Source: Tubulanus polymorphus (taxonomy: Eukaryota > Nemertea > Palaeonemertea > Tubulaniformes > Tubulanidae). Taken from it: a stretch of DNA of 64,000 nt. Positions 22,438 to 34,671 of this stretch are shown piece by piece (position 1 is the stretch's first letter; every line of letters begins with the position of its first letter). The stretch covers positions 25,760,001-25,824,000 of the forward strand of contig NC_134025.1 of the NCBI RefSeq assembly GCF_964204645.1, read 5' to 3'. Position numbers and translations under genes: made by a program. The notes under the pieces are model-generated. The model ran no database searches. It was not told where the DNA came from and worked only from the letters and a program-made list of their open reading frames with translations.

Positions 22438-24508
22438 AGAAACCTGTCCTCTCACGGGACAGTATTTAAAATCGGGTCTTCTCACGGGACAGTATTTAAA
22501 ATCGGGTCCTCTCGCGGGACAGTATTTAAAATTGGGTTCCTTCACAGGACAGTATTCAAAATCGGGTCCTCTCACGGGACAGTGTGTTGAACCGGGTCCT
22601 CTCGCAGGACAGTACTTAAAATTGGGTTCCTTCACGAGATAGTATTAAAAATTGGGTTCCTTCACGGGACAGTATTTAAAATCGGGTCCTCTCACGGGAC
22701 AGTTTGTTGAACCGGGTCCTCTCACGGGACAGCATTTAAAATCGGGTCCTCTCACGGGACAGTATTTAAAATAGGGTCCTCTTACGGGACAGTGTGTTGA
22801 ATCGGGCCCTCTCACGGGACAGTGTGTTGAATCGGGCCCTCTCACGGGACAGTGTGTTGAATCGGGTCCTCTCACGGGACAGCATTGAAAATAGGGTCCT
22901 CTCACGGGAGAGAATGTTGAACCAGGTCCTCTCACGGGACAGTATTTAAAATAGGGTCCTCTCACGGGACATTATTTAAAATAGGGTCCTCTCACGGGAC
23001 AGTGTGTTGAATCGGGTCCTCTCACGGGACAGTATTTAAAATCGGGTCCTCTCACGGGACATTATTTGAAACCGGGCCCTCTCACGGGACAGCAAGTTGA
23101 TTCGGGTCCTCTCACGGGACAGTATTTAAAATCGGGTCCTCTGACGGGACAGTGTGTTGAACCGGGTCCTCTCACGGGACAGTAAGTTGATTCGGGTCCT
23201 CTCCACGGGACATTATTTAAAATCGGTTCCTCTCTCGGGACAGTGTGTTGAACCGGGTCCTCTCACGGGACAGTAAGTTGATTCGGGTCCTCTCACGGGA
23301 CAGTATTCAAAATCGGGTCCTCTCACGGGACAGTATTTAAAATCGGGTCCTCTCACGGGACAGTTTGTTGAACCGGGTCCTCTCACGGGACAGCATTTAA
23401 AATCGGGTCCTCTCACGGGACAGTATTTAAAATAGGGTCCTCTCACGGGACAGTGTGTTGAATCGGGCCCTCTCACGGGACAGTGTGTTGAATCGGGCCC
23501 TCTCACGGGACAGTGTGTTGAATCGGGTCCTCTCACGGGACAGTATTTAAAATAGGGTCCTCTCACGGGAGAGAATGTTGAACCAGGTCCTCTCACGGGA
23601 CAGTATTTAAAATAGGGTCCTCTCACGGGACATTATTTAAAATCGGGTCCTCTCACGGGACAGTGTGTTGAATCGGGTCCTCTCACGGGACAGTATTTAA
23701 AATCGGGTCCTCTCACGGGACATTATTTGAAACCGGGCCCTCTCACGGGACAGCAAGTTGATTCGGGTCCTCTCACGGGACAGTATTTAAAATCGGGTCC
23801 TCTCACGGGACAGTGTGTTGAACCGGGTCCTCTCACGGGACAGTAAGTTGATTCGGGTCCTCTCACGGGACATTATTTAAAATCGGTTCCTCTCTCGGGA
23901 CAGTGTGTTGAACCGGGTCCTCTCACGGGACAGTAAGTTGATTCGGGTCCTCTCACGGGACAGTATTCAAAATCGGGTCCTCTCACGGGACAGTATTTAA
24001 AATCGGGTCCTCTCACGGGACAGTTTGTTGAACCGGGTCCTCTCACGGGACAGCATTTAAAATCGGGTCCTCTCACGGGACAGTATTTAAAATAGGGTCC
24101 TCTCACGGGACAGTGTGTTGAATCGGGCCCTCTCACGGGACAGTGTGTTGAATCGGGCCCTCTCACGGGACAGTGTGTTGAATCGGGTCCTCTCACGGGA
24201 CAGTATTTAAAATAGGGTCCTCTCACGGGAGAGAATGTTGAACCAGGTCCTCTCACGGGACAGTATTTAAAATAGGGTCCTCTCACGGGACATTATTTAA
24301 AATCGGGTCCTCTCACGGGACAGTGTGTTGAATCGGGTCCTCTCACGGGACAGCATTTAAAAGTGGCTCCTCTCACGGGACATTATTTAAAATCGGGTCC
24401 TCTCACGGGACAGTGTGTTGAACCGGGTCCTCTCACGGGACAGCATTTAAAATCGGGTCCTCTCACGGGACAGTGTGTTGATTCGGGTCCTCTCACGGGA
24501 CGGTAACT
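22438..24508 (-). repeat. Right arm: array of the same 30-bp repeat, inverted, about 69 units
   Basis: The unit reads ggtcctctcacgggac plus 14 variable bases, the reverse complement of the left arm. A higher-order period of 660 bases (22 units) is clear: the 137-codon stretch at 23213-23626 is repeated without an amino-acid change at 23873-24286, and a third, diverged copy lies about 660 bases before the first. A single extra base near 23200 (ctccacggg) breaks one frame. Confidence 0.95.
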
Positions 24509-24769
24509 TGAATCGCGGGTTCCGTTGTAAAATCCTGCGTGAAAAACGTGCATTCATATCCCCATATTGTCCCCCTGGCCCTGCAGTAAATAAGAATTTT
24601 TCGGTAGGCCTTTATGTATTTATAAATGAAATCAAAATGGAAAATGTAATAATTACAATCGATAGTTGAATTTATTTATTCATAACCGTTATAGACAGAA
24701 TACATAAGAATATTGAGACTCGAAACCGCTAGCATTGGAATCGACGTTTCATGTAAGAATTCTACATTT

Positions 24770-24821
24770 GTCCCGTGAGAGGACCCATGTCCCGTCACAG
24801 GCCCGGGTCCTCTCACGGGAC
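24770..24821. repeat. Sub-terminal hairpin, right end of the foldback element
   Basis: GTCCCGTGAGAGGACCC (24770-24786) and its exact reverse complement (24805-24821) form a 17-bp stem. The loop holds the end-specific variant GTCCCGTCACAGG. The terminal GTTAAACTGCAGC repeat follows immediately in reverse. Confidence 0.9.
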
Positions 24822-24841
24822 GCTGCAGTTTAACTCATATG

Positions 24842-24849
24842 CATAATTT
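24842..24849 (+). repeat. Putative target-site duplication, right (CATAATTT)
   Basis: This partner of 19692-19699 likewise stands 7 bases outside the terminal inverted repeat. Confidence 0.65.
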
Positions 24850-24924
24850 TTGGACGTATTTTAATTTTTTATACAGCGGAAGTAAATAATCGATGAGCAG
24901 CCACCTAGCGGGATGTTTGACTGA

Positions 24925-25010
24925 CAAACTGGTGGCAGCACCGTACGGTAGTATAACAACTGACAACTCTGGTTCGAATCCTACTAGCAGGTTCCCGATT
25001 TGTCGGGCCA
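24925..25010 (+). repeat. tRNA-like fragment with A and B boxes
   Basis: An A-box-like segment acggtagtataac is followed about 20 bases later by a B box GGTTCGAATCC with a weak T-arm. The spacing is too short for an intact tRNA, so this is a SINE or relic. It lies in the 3' flank of EED; a reverse AATAAA signal near 25120 could end the EED transcript. Confidence 0.35.
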
Positions 25011-25287
25011 GCGCCAAAACTAGCGACATATATAGATTCAACTGATGCGGTTCCACAGCGAGATCTGATGATGATATCCTTGATCCCGAACAAATAACAA
25101 AGATATTTACAAAAATATACATTTATTTACGAATTAAAAGCAATCAAAGTAAACATTAAAAATGCAAATGGTCTATGTTCATTCCAAAAAATTTTAAATC
25201 AATTTGACATGCTAGAATGAAAGACAAATTCTACAGGCGGTGGTTTGAAGACTCCTATTAACACTCTTCATCCTTTAGTAAAGAAGA

Positions 25288-27908
25288 CTATTTTTGTTTT
25301 TCTAGTCTGTCCCACCTCCATATCGTCGAGTCATCACATACAGCTATGATAATTTTACCATCGCGACTGAGGTGTGTTTGACGAATAGGGCTAAAACATT
25401 TACTGTGTATCAATGTTGTACATCTGAAACCAAATATATATATATAGATACTAAATAACGCAGACAGCAGACTAATGCTGATCATCATTAAATCAATATG
25501 TAACCGGTATGTTAGATTACCTCGAAAAAGTAGGATCCTCTACATCTAAATCCCAAACATAAAGTCGTCCAACTTGGTTCCCAACAACTAAAATCTGAAA
25601 AAATTCAGAAATCTTATATCGATTCATACAGAGGTCTATTAATAGAAAGCACAGATATTGATGATGGAAACTTCGTCAAACAGACCTTTTGAAAGAAATC
25701 CATAGAAAATCTCATGAACCAGATCTCACACTCCTTGTATTCGAACTGATGTAGCACAGTAACAGACGGATCTGTTAGTTTCAATGAATCCTGAAACATC
25801 TTCCCCGGTTTCCAACAAACTATTTTGTTTTCACAAGACTGGAAAGACATTCTAAAGCATGAGCGCATTTCAAACTTACTTTTGAACTTAATCATCTCTC
25901 GATAAATGAAATGTATCACTACCTTGGACAAAATCAATTTTCCAAACCATCGACAGCAATCGACATAATTTCTGTGAACATCTCTGGTTGAAAAGTCAGG
26001 GAAATGAACCGGTACGGTCTTGAATGATTTGCTAAAATGCAAGACAAATATATCAATATTCTTCGCAATATTTTTGATGTTGATTGATACATGTTGCAAA
26101 AAAAAATCTATAATTAACGAATAATGAGCTTACTCCTCTTTTTTTGGATCATAGGTATAAGAATGTTCAATGGCTTCCTGCACTTCTGGTTTATCAAGAC
26201 GCCATATCCTAAGTGAATGATCCATTCCACATGAAACAATACGTTCACCTTCAAGATCAAAGTCCTAAAAAGAAAATCAGCATAATTCCAGCTTAATTCA
26301 ACACGATTGATACAATGTATATCAATTGATATACTGCACCGTCGGCAAATGTAGATTCACGAATTATACAAAGACTTACAGCACTGAGCACTTCAGCTCT
26401 ATGTCCATCAACACCTCCTAAAACTGCTACACAAATACTGGTTTTGATATTCCATAAACGCAGGGCGTGATCTGTAAATAAAACATTGATTGACTAAAGA
26501 ATATTCCTTTTTAATTTCCCAGCTCCAATCATTAGAAATTATTCATCTGATTACCTTTGCTGACAGATATGAGTAAGTTCGGGTCATTAGGGTGAATCTT
26601 TAGTTCATTGACAGCATTTCCATGTCCAACAAAATGCTGTAAAAAAAATTACGTGTCATGATAACTATTTTTTACTGAACATTTGACAGAACTTTAAAGA
26701 TTTAAGATTACAAACCTTTATGCAACGCATATTTAATGGGCTAATAACCCGTATTGCACCCCGGGCACCAGCAATGATTAAAAGAGGTTGACCAGTAGTT
26801 TGGTCATATGTCCAAGCACAAGTGTAAAAACTTTCTTCTGGCTTTGTATGTTAAGGCAATTGTTATTCAGAAGCAGATTCAGCGCATTTTTAGAGGTTAT
26901 GATAAAGGATACATCAGGATCCACATAGGCTTGTAATAACTTCATTTTTCCTCCTTCCAAGAGTTCATAAATTGTTGTCTAAAAATATCATGAAATAAAA
27001 TATGAGCAAACCACATGTTCAATTAACTAGGTACCCTGCTTTTCCAGAATTTGATTTCAAATCATACCCTGTTATTTCCAACAGTGGCGAAAATCAGAGG
27101 ATCCCCAGGTTTGCTGTAATAGTTGATTTTCACACCAAATAATGGTGCACCATGATCTTCCTGAAAGACACAAAAAATACAAAATCATGCAAGTGAAAAA
27201 TAGCAGATAGAATAAATATTTTCCTTTTGGAATTAATGATTGAATTAGGCAATACCTTCACATAGTTCGTGCATTTGTATTGAAGTTTTGGCTGTTTATA
27301 AATCAATCCTCTGCCTCGCTTTCTAGATCTACCAGGTAACAATGTAGGAGTACCGCTGCGAGAACTAGTGTCATCTTGAGACAGATTGGACGTACTTTCA
27401 ACGCTACCAGACTCTTCCTACAGATCATAAGTATAAGTAAAATTCTTTTGATTATGCCCTTCAACGTTGATACCTTGTTTCTCATCCAAAGCTCTTTTCT
27501 AGACACGACAAGGCGGGCGAATCTTTTTGTAATGAGGTATTTTAAAATAAAAAATACCTCATTAAACTTGTATTTTTATATTATCCAGGGAGACGAGGGT
27601 AGGTTTCTTCTTTTTAAATCCAAAAATTATTCAGTGGCATGTATAACTTATATGAGACGAGGGCGGGAGTTATTCAGAGTTTCTATCCATAGACGGTTTA
27701 AGTGGGCAGAACCAAGACATGTTCATTTGCTTATTTTCTTTATCTTAAACAACTTCAACTCGGGGCCTAAAAAGGATTCGGTCGGTTTGTGTAGATAATT
27801 AGTGCAACTATCGGAATTTCCTCTCACCATTTCATCCCCTGAAATTTCTTGGTTTACAACATTCTCAATTTTTCCTTTTTTAACGGGATTGTTCTCATCT
27901 GATTCCAT
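25288..27908 (-). CDS. EED: Polycomb protein EED (PRC2 WD40 subunit)
   Basis: EED is the seven-blade WD40 subunit of PRC2; it reads H3K27me3 and activates EZH2 in the nucleus. Twelve exons join in phase: 27828-27908, 27256-27417, 27068-27160, 26913-26978, 26716-26841, 26555-26636, 26380-26471, 26134-26264, 25923-26031, 25686-25838, 25521-25594, 25288-25423. They give 434 residues (human 441). Hallmarks are [76 protein letters not shown]-like and [12 protein letters not shown]. The aromatic cage is kept in character: Phe in PLFGV, Tyr in FYTCAW, Trp and Phe in IWFMRF, where human has Trp-Tyr. The basic, Ser-rich N-terminus is divergent. A very short intron (26842-26912, 71 bases) splits the second blade. 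The start codon is 162 bases from that of EMC1. Confidence 0.97.
27530..27564. repeat. 14-bp inverted repeat in EED intron 1
   Basis: TAATGAGGTATTTT and AAAATACCTCATTA are perfect reverse complements around a 7-base A/T centre. This is likely a small hairpin; I assign no function. Confidence 0.7.
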
Positions 27909-28070
27909 ATTTTATCGTATAGAAATAACGCGCAGAAACCGAGTTAAGAATGAAATTAAATTTAGCGGCTGTCCGTGTAAAAATGTTTGGCTCCACACGC
28001 TTCAGATATCGCGCGAGTTCGATGATGCCGTGATAACCGGAATTGAATTATTAGTACAGCTGCAATCGAA
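27909..28070. promoter_or_regulatory. Shared 5' region of the divergent EED and EMC1 genes
   Basis: Only 162 bases separate the two start codons, so core promoters and both 5' leaders must fit here or inside intron sequence. The stretch holds several CpGs (gatatcgcgcgagttcga) and no TATA box that I can see, as expected of a bidirectional housekeeping promoter. This is an inference from spacing. Confidence 0.6.
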
Positions 28071-31000
28071 ATGGCAGCGTCCAACTGGCATACGTTACCT
28101 TCTGTATTTCTCCTCATTCTGACGATATTTCCGCTCCTGTGTTACTGTTTGTACGAAGATCAAGCTGGGAAATTTGATTGGTATGAAATTTATATGATTC
28201 GACGCTTTTTTGAGTTAATATTTGCTCCTGGAGTCGATCGAAAGACCAGCAGTATGCATGTCATTCTCGTTGAAAACTCCTAAGTACCGAAATGAACCGT
28301 TTTATATTCAGATGCGCTTTATTTCCAATATGCAATTATCGAGGCATTCGACACTATTCCGTACCATATATAAGCCTTGCCCGACCTATCTTGTTACTCA
28401 ACTATATTACCACCGCTGGCATCAGTGTCTGTTCTTTTTAGCATAGTCTTGTATTTGATGAAGGAGCTTAATTTAATTAGCCCTTGGCCTGGCACCACTT
28501 TTTTTTAGCATTTATGATATAATAATTATGATTCGTCAATTTGTCCCATTTTGCTTGTTCTTACTTTTAATTGCAATTTTTCAAATTTCATTTATAGGCG
28601 TCAACAGTATGTTGGAAAAGTTTCATTTGTAACATTCGAACAAACTAGTCAAACAGGAAGAAGTCTATTAGTAGCTACCGAACAAAATGTTTTAGCCTCC
28701 TTGAACGCCAGAAATGGACAAATAGGTGAATACTTATGTGAATAATTATATCACTTATCCTTTTTCAATATTGATGTTTAGTTCAGAATGTTATATTCTA
28801 ATTGCTATTGTACAGGATGGAGATCTCTACTTGAAGATGGAGATAAAGGAAGAATTGATGCGATGATTCATGTTCAAAATGCCAATGGTATCTATAACCT
28901 TTACTTTACTCTAAAACTCAGGGGCCAGTTGCTCAAAAAATAACCGGTGGATAAATACCATAAGGCCCCTGACTTAAATTCTGATGAAGGAACCAGCAAT
29001 GATAAAATCGGATAAACAAATGAATAGATTTCCTGAAGTTTTTGGTCACAGCATTAAATTTGTTACAATTTCATCTATTCTATTATAGCATTGATAACAG
29101 TACATGGAGGCGGTACATTCGTACGGAGTTGGCAAACTACGACGGGACACATTAATTGGGAATATCGTCTTGAAGTGGAAAATGCAAAAAAGCGGTATCT
29201 AAAATGAATGAGATTAACTCACCAATGATCATTTTGGAATAATGAGTTATTGATCAATTGAGCAATATTTTACAGATCTTCAGCAGCGTTATTCGGTGTC
29301 GAAAGCTTTGATGATTCTGTTGCTGTTCTGCATGGTTCTAAAGTTACTATACTTGGTCTTTCCAATGGACACAAAGTATGGGATGCTAGCCTTCCAAAAA
29401 GGTACTTACATATTATACATGTACTATGTATTTCTCCTAGCGATTAATGTATACAGCTAAGAAATGAATGTAATGTAAAATCTAATTTGAATGTGCGCGT
29501 TATTTTCAGTGAATCTGTACAATATGAGCTCATTGACAGTAAAAGTCAAGATCTTGTTGTGGTTGGGTTTTCCTCAGCATCTGAAGTGTATGTTGTAACA
29601 TACAATAAAAAAGGGCAACTTACATCTCAGAAACCACATTCTGACCCATGGTTGACTGCTAATTCAAAGTGTAAGATGTTTGAGGGTGAGATGTTTTGCG
29701 TGGAAAACCAGATCCTCTATAACGCATTTGTACGAACCCCACTTCAGGTGAGCAGTTGATATCATTCTCAATGACATTGATCATGTATCAAATCTGTAAA
29801 GAAAAGATGTGTCAATTCATTTTGAATTTCAGGAACTAGGAGTCAGCGATCATTCTGAAGATGAAGTTAAATCTTTGAACGTGCTAAAGACTTCGGATCA
29901 AAGCATAATGATAACGATCCAATGGTCAAAAGGAATCTCAATTCTTACGCTGAACAATGGAAAACTTACATTGGTTAAAGATCTGCCCGATGCATTAGCG
30001 GTTCAAGTCGTGACGGAGGATGATACGGATGTTATATTTACACTTCGCAGGACTTCAGCCGAGGTTTTCTATTTACTCTTACAACCATCAATACAGTTTC
30101 CCAACTCACAACTCAGTATAAGAATCTCAGTATCTACTTCATTTTTTGTCAGATCATGATCCCATTGATATAGCAAAATTACGATAATGTCACATTTTAT
30201 GGAGGTCCTATTGTAGTAAAGTTTGAATTACCTGGAGTAACATTCATTTAATTCATGTTTGTTCTGTAGTCTGTTAAAGTGACTGGATTTGACTTTGAAT
30301 CAAGAGAGGATGTTAAGTCTTTCAATCAAGAGCTGCATGTTGCTAGTCACCATGGTGACCCGGAACAGGTGAAGATAATCGAATTCATCTTTTGATAGGC
30401 CTACGTCGACATTTTAATGAAAATTATGCTAAGGCAATTTTTGATTTTTCAGGTCCATACGTTGTCATTCCGTAAAAGAGATGGCAGCACTGGTTATAAG
30501 TATCTCATCTTATGCAAAGATCATTCTATTACAATGTTACAACAATCGGGTAAATCTTTCGACATGATATGATATAAGCAGCGTTGATTTTAATCTGATC
30601 ACGCCCTAATTCTATTGGTTTGTTATTTTAGGTAAAGTTACATGGACCCGTGAAGAAGGTCTAGCTTCTGTTATAAGCGCTAAAATGGTCGATCTTCCAG
30701 TATCGGAAAATCAAGCTAAAATGGAAGATGAATTCGGGTCTCATGAAGGTTTGCTCAAATCCATGTTAATTAAACTTTTAAAACTGTCATGCATCGTTAC
30801 GAGATCTATTTATTTAGTATTTATTACGTGTTTCTTTAGCTGATGTATTTAGTTTGTTCTTCAAAAGAATTTGTACCCAACTTTCACAAGTAAAGGTATG
30901 ATTTGGTATTGAAATCATCAATCACATTTATCAGTATGCAAACCTAGATGTTAGATACATTCGTCGTCATCTTTTTCAGACATTTATTCAACAGCTTCAG

Positions 31001-33538
31001 CACAAAATTCACAGTCACAAACATCACGAAGGTGTTGATGAAACTGATGAGGATGATGAATTAGATATGACCCGGGATGATTTCAGTCTCCATAAAATGA
31101 TCATTCTTGTCTCCGCAGCAGGAAAGGTATAGCTCACTACTGTCCAGTAGATTCTTTGCTGAATATTTGCCTTTAGATGAATTAAATGAGAATTTGCATA
31201 ATATCATACTGCATAAAATACATATGCCTTAGGTGTATGGCATGTACAGTCCAACTGGAAAACTTGTATGGCGGCATTTTTTCCCATATCTTGGAACTTT
31301 TGAGAGGAATGGACGGCCGACTATGCCACTGTTTGTACAGAGAACTACGGCCCATTTTCCACATCCTCCGCAAGCCACAATCCTTGGTATTGACAAAGTA
31401 CGTACTTCTCCATCTTTAGCAGTTATTGACAATTTATTGTATTTCGATGTATGAATTAATTGGTAAGATGTAAACATATTTCCTTATTTTAGTTGAGCGG
31501 TAAAAGCGCAGTATTCACGTTCGACCCAATAACAGGTGAATCGATCAACAAGCAGGGTCTGAAGGTGTTCGATTTTAAAGCTATGCAGGTTTCATTGACT
31601 GCGCAAGTTGATGAACATTTCCTCAGAGGAATTATATTTCTAGATACGAACCTCAAAGTAAGTGCTATTGAAAATCATTTCTATTTGTTTCATATTTGTT
31701 TCATATTTGACGATTCGTTATGATAGTTTCATTTCTTTCATGCGTAGGTTCATGTTTATCCCGAAGAAATGAAACGTCAAGTTGCTGACCAGTCGAACAT
31801 TATTTATTTATTCACTGTTGAATCTGCTACCGGATTGATTGTAGGATACGGCGTCAAGCCAAAGAGAAAAAGCAAGAGAAAGGTTTGCTGATGAATATTT
31901 CAAGTATTTCGTTCATTGTTGATAGAGAAAACCATTTGCATCGGCATTTCTTTATTTCTTTCAACCTGATAGATTCAGGAGATAAATGCAGAAGAGCTGT
32001 GGAGGTTGAATCTGGGTTCTGAAAGACAGAAAATAACACACGTTGTTGCAAAGCGATCTTCAGGTAACTAAATGGATTTCTTTTGCTCTCCAATACACAA
32101 GAAACTGTATCTTTACTACCGCAGGTATTTCATTCTTGCAGAGCATGTACATTCTCTTGGACGAGTACTTGGTGACAGAAGTGTCTTGTACAAATATCTG
32201 AATCCTAATGCAGTAGTCATCGCAGCTGAAGGCATTGATGAGAGCACTAAACAAGGTATGGTGTGAATGCCATAATCAGAGTAGAAAAGGCTAGGCCTTT
32301 ATGCATATCTGTTATTGTTAACATTGCATTAATTTTTCTTTCTGATTTTCAGGATTTTTGAACCTGTATTTAGTAGATGTTGTAAACGGAAATGTGGTAT
32401 TCAGTGTAAATCATAAAAGAGTTATGGGTCCCATAAACATAGCTCACTCTGAAAACTTTGTTATAGTAAGTTATTTATGAGTATCAGAATGACAAACTGT
32501 GTTTTATGGTAAAGATTGCTTTGGATGCATTTTGTCATTATTATTTACAGTACAATTATTGGAACCAGAAAAACAGGCGAAACGAAATAACGGTGCTGGA
32601 GTTGTTTGAAGGAAACAAACAAAGCAACTCTACAGCATTTTCGTCATTCAGTCCACCACCAGTGCCGCTGACGATGAGACAAGCCTACATTTTACCAACA
32701 GGAGTGTCAACTATGACAGTGACTATTACAGAAAAAGGCATTACTGACAAACATATTCTGAGTAAGTACGAATGTACATGCAGTCAAAAACACTAAAGTC
32801 ATTCTATTGACGACTCGTCCAATGACAATAATTTACACTTAGTAAATTGAATTGGATGATGCAAATTGGGAGTCAAAAATAATTATCTGATGATGAGAAA
32901 TCCGGTTTCAACTGTACATTTATATTCATTTACACATTTTCAATGTAGTTTTGATCATTGATTGTGTTCATATTGCAGTGGCTTTGAATATAGGGTCAAT
33001 TCTTCAAATGCCGAAAGCATTTTTAGACCCCAGGAGGCCTGTCACTCCGACCCCTGAACACAGGTAAAACAAATGAAAAATAAAATTATATTTTCTTATT
33101 CCATCATGTAAATTCACTTGAATCATGGTTTATTTTTCTGGGTGTTTCAGGGAAGAAGGCGTGCTACCATACATTCCAGAACTACCAGTCATGACTGAAA
33201 ACGTAATAAATTATAATTTATCAATGTACAATGTTAGGGATATATACACAGCACCAGCAGGTCTCGAATCTACATGTCTAGTCTTGGCAAGTGGTTTAGG
33301 TAAGCGTTAAACTCGCCGGTGGTAAACAAATCTTATTATCTTACAACATTAGGTAATCTTCATTATCTCTGTTTCAGATTTATTCTTCACCAGAGTGGCG
33401 CCGTCAAAAATGTATGATGTATTAAAGGATGACTTTGATTATTTCTTTATTAGTAGCGTTTTAATGAGTATGATTATAGTTTCCATTCTTACTCAAAAAC
33501 TAGCCGTTAGAAAAGCGTTAAACAGAAATTGGAAATGA
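28071..33538 (+). CDS. EMC1: ER membrane protein complex subunit 1
   Basis: EMC1 is the large lumenal scaffold of the EMC insertase, which places tail-anchored and multipass proteins in the ER membrane. I join 22 exons from 28071-28180 through 33378-33538 with all phases agreeing: 991 residues (human 993). A hydrophobic signal peptide (about residues 10-26) precedes the conserved [20 protein letters not shown]. Later hallmarks are [83 protein letters not shown] and [19 protein letters not shown]. One transmembrane helix lies about 25 residues from the end ([15 protein letters not shown]), with a short basic cytosolic tail. The exon boundary at 30129 is the least certain, because this part is poorly conserved. 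33539-34671 holds the 3' flank (AATAAA near 34410) and a tRNA-like B-box fragment on the - strand near 34590-34612. Confidence 0.97.
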
Positions 33539-34671
33539 AGTACTTGAATTATTTTTTTTCTTGGTCATGATTCTTTTGTAATTTTGTTATATCCACTGAC
33601 ATATAATGTGTACCATGTCCGACGGAATGTATTCATAGCTGTTTGCTAATTATTAAAATTTGTCAAAAGTTTTAGAAAAAATTTAGAAAAAAAGAGTTTT
33701 CTAAACATTAGATTTAGACTCTAATTTCATGATGAATTCAATGGAACATTCATAAACTTTTTGTTTCATTCTTTAAAAAAAACTACATCTTCTGCATGTT
33801 TTATGTTCCTTAGAACTGTTTAGGCTAAGCAGTGTCTGTGCATTTGTTTGGTTTCTATAACCACAGAATATGGACATTTTTTCTTGGTTTTAAATCCATT
33901 TTTAGTGAAAGAACTTGTAAAGAAACCCAAGTAAAGAAATATCCACGTGTTGGGTAATATTTAATTGAATCATAATCTTTTTGCAGCTCTAATCTTTCGT
34001 CCCATCCTTGCTGAGTATATACCCGTTATAGTTTTGACAATCCTTTTATAATTGCAAGGGTCAAAATTAAGGAATGTTTAATTTCAATAATCATTCATTG
34101 TGTGTGCTTTACGATAGTTTAAATCCATGATATTGGTGGAAGGGTACGGGTATATGTTGTCTATATTGACTGGATTCTTCACTGAGGAGTTACATATGAT
34201 TTTTCACTCAACTTTTTCATTTCTTAAAAGAGAATTGTGTATAATATGTCTCATTTTCTGGACGATAATACACATGGTCACTTTGCTGTACTTTCTCCTC
34301 TGATGCATGTAATTTTGTGTATATTTAATGATTGATGTAAATTATGATGTCAGGAGTGTGTAAATGTTACACATGATTGGGCTGTCCAATTGCAGATGTT
34401 TTTTATATGAAATAAATTATTCACTGAATTGTACTTGTAAAATATTTTTAGCCTTGATTGATGTTGTTTTGGAGTAAGTAATGATTACCCATTAGAATGA
34501 ATTCAGCGAGTGGAAAGATCGCAAAAGATTTAAGGATGATTTTAAATGATACTGAAAATGAACGCTATACAACATAGCGAAATGATAGGCGGGACTCGAA
34601 CCTCTAATCAAAACTGGGGGGCTACAGTTTTAATCCAACCCTACATAGTTTGCGCACGCGCAGATTGCTTC

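Larger units (their letters stand above)
19700..24841. mobile_element. Foldback-type transposable element, 5.1 kb
   Basis: The element has five parts. The outer ends are inverted repeats: GTTAAACTGCAGC at 19707-19719 and in reverse at 24822-24834. Each continues into GTCCCGTGAGAGGACC and GGGCCTGTGACGGGACAT; on the left a 10-base insertion (19720-19729) splits the match. Unique sub-ends follow (19787-19948 and about 24510-24769). Next come two arrays of a 30-bp unit in opposite orientation, around a loop of about 820 bases. An 8-bp direct repeat flanks the whole. The architecture is that of foldback elements (Drosophila FB, Galileo), whose long inverted arms consist of short tandem repeats. 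An 8-bp duplication fits hAT-like transposases. I see no transposase gene, so the element would be non-autonomous. It sits between the 5' side of TFIP11 and the 3' side of EED. Confidence 0.75.

Noticed and set aside
20082-24286. Many long open frames encoding the decapeptide RGPDSTHCPV / RGPDFKYCPV on both strands.
   Set aside because: The 30-bp unit is a multiple of three, so frames stay open automatically. Both strands are open, frames break at single-base slips, and there is no plausible promoter, splice structure or known protein.
19949-24508. CRISPR-like array (short repeats with variable spacers).
   Set aside because: The repeat is 16 bases with 14-base variable parts drawn from a few recurring types. 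It lies in an animal genome, has no cas genes, and forms two opposed arms; it is a tandem repeat.
26842-26912. Frameshift in EED after VDPDV.
   Set aside because: A 71-base intron (GTATCC...CAAAG) restores the conserved [14 protein letters not shown] reading.
27376-27798. Open frame of 140 codons on the + strand.
   Set aside because: It runs over an EED exon and intron on the opposite strand, and has no family resemblance and no conservation signal that I can see.
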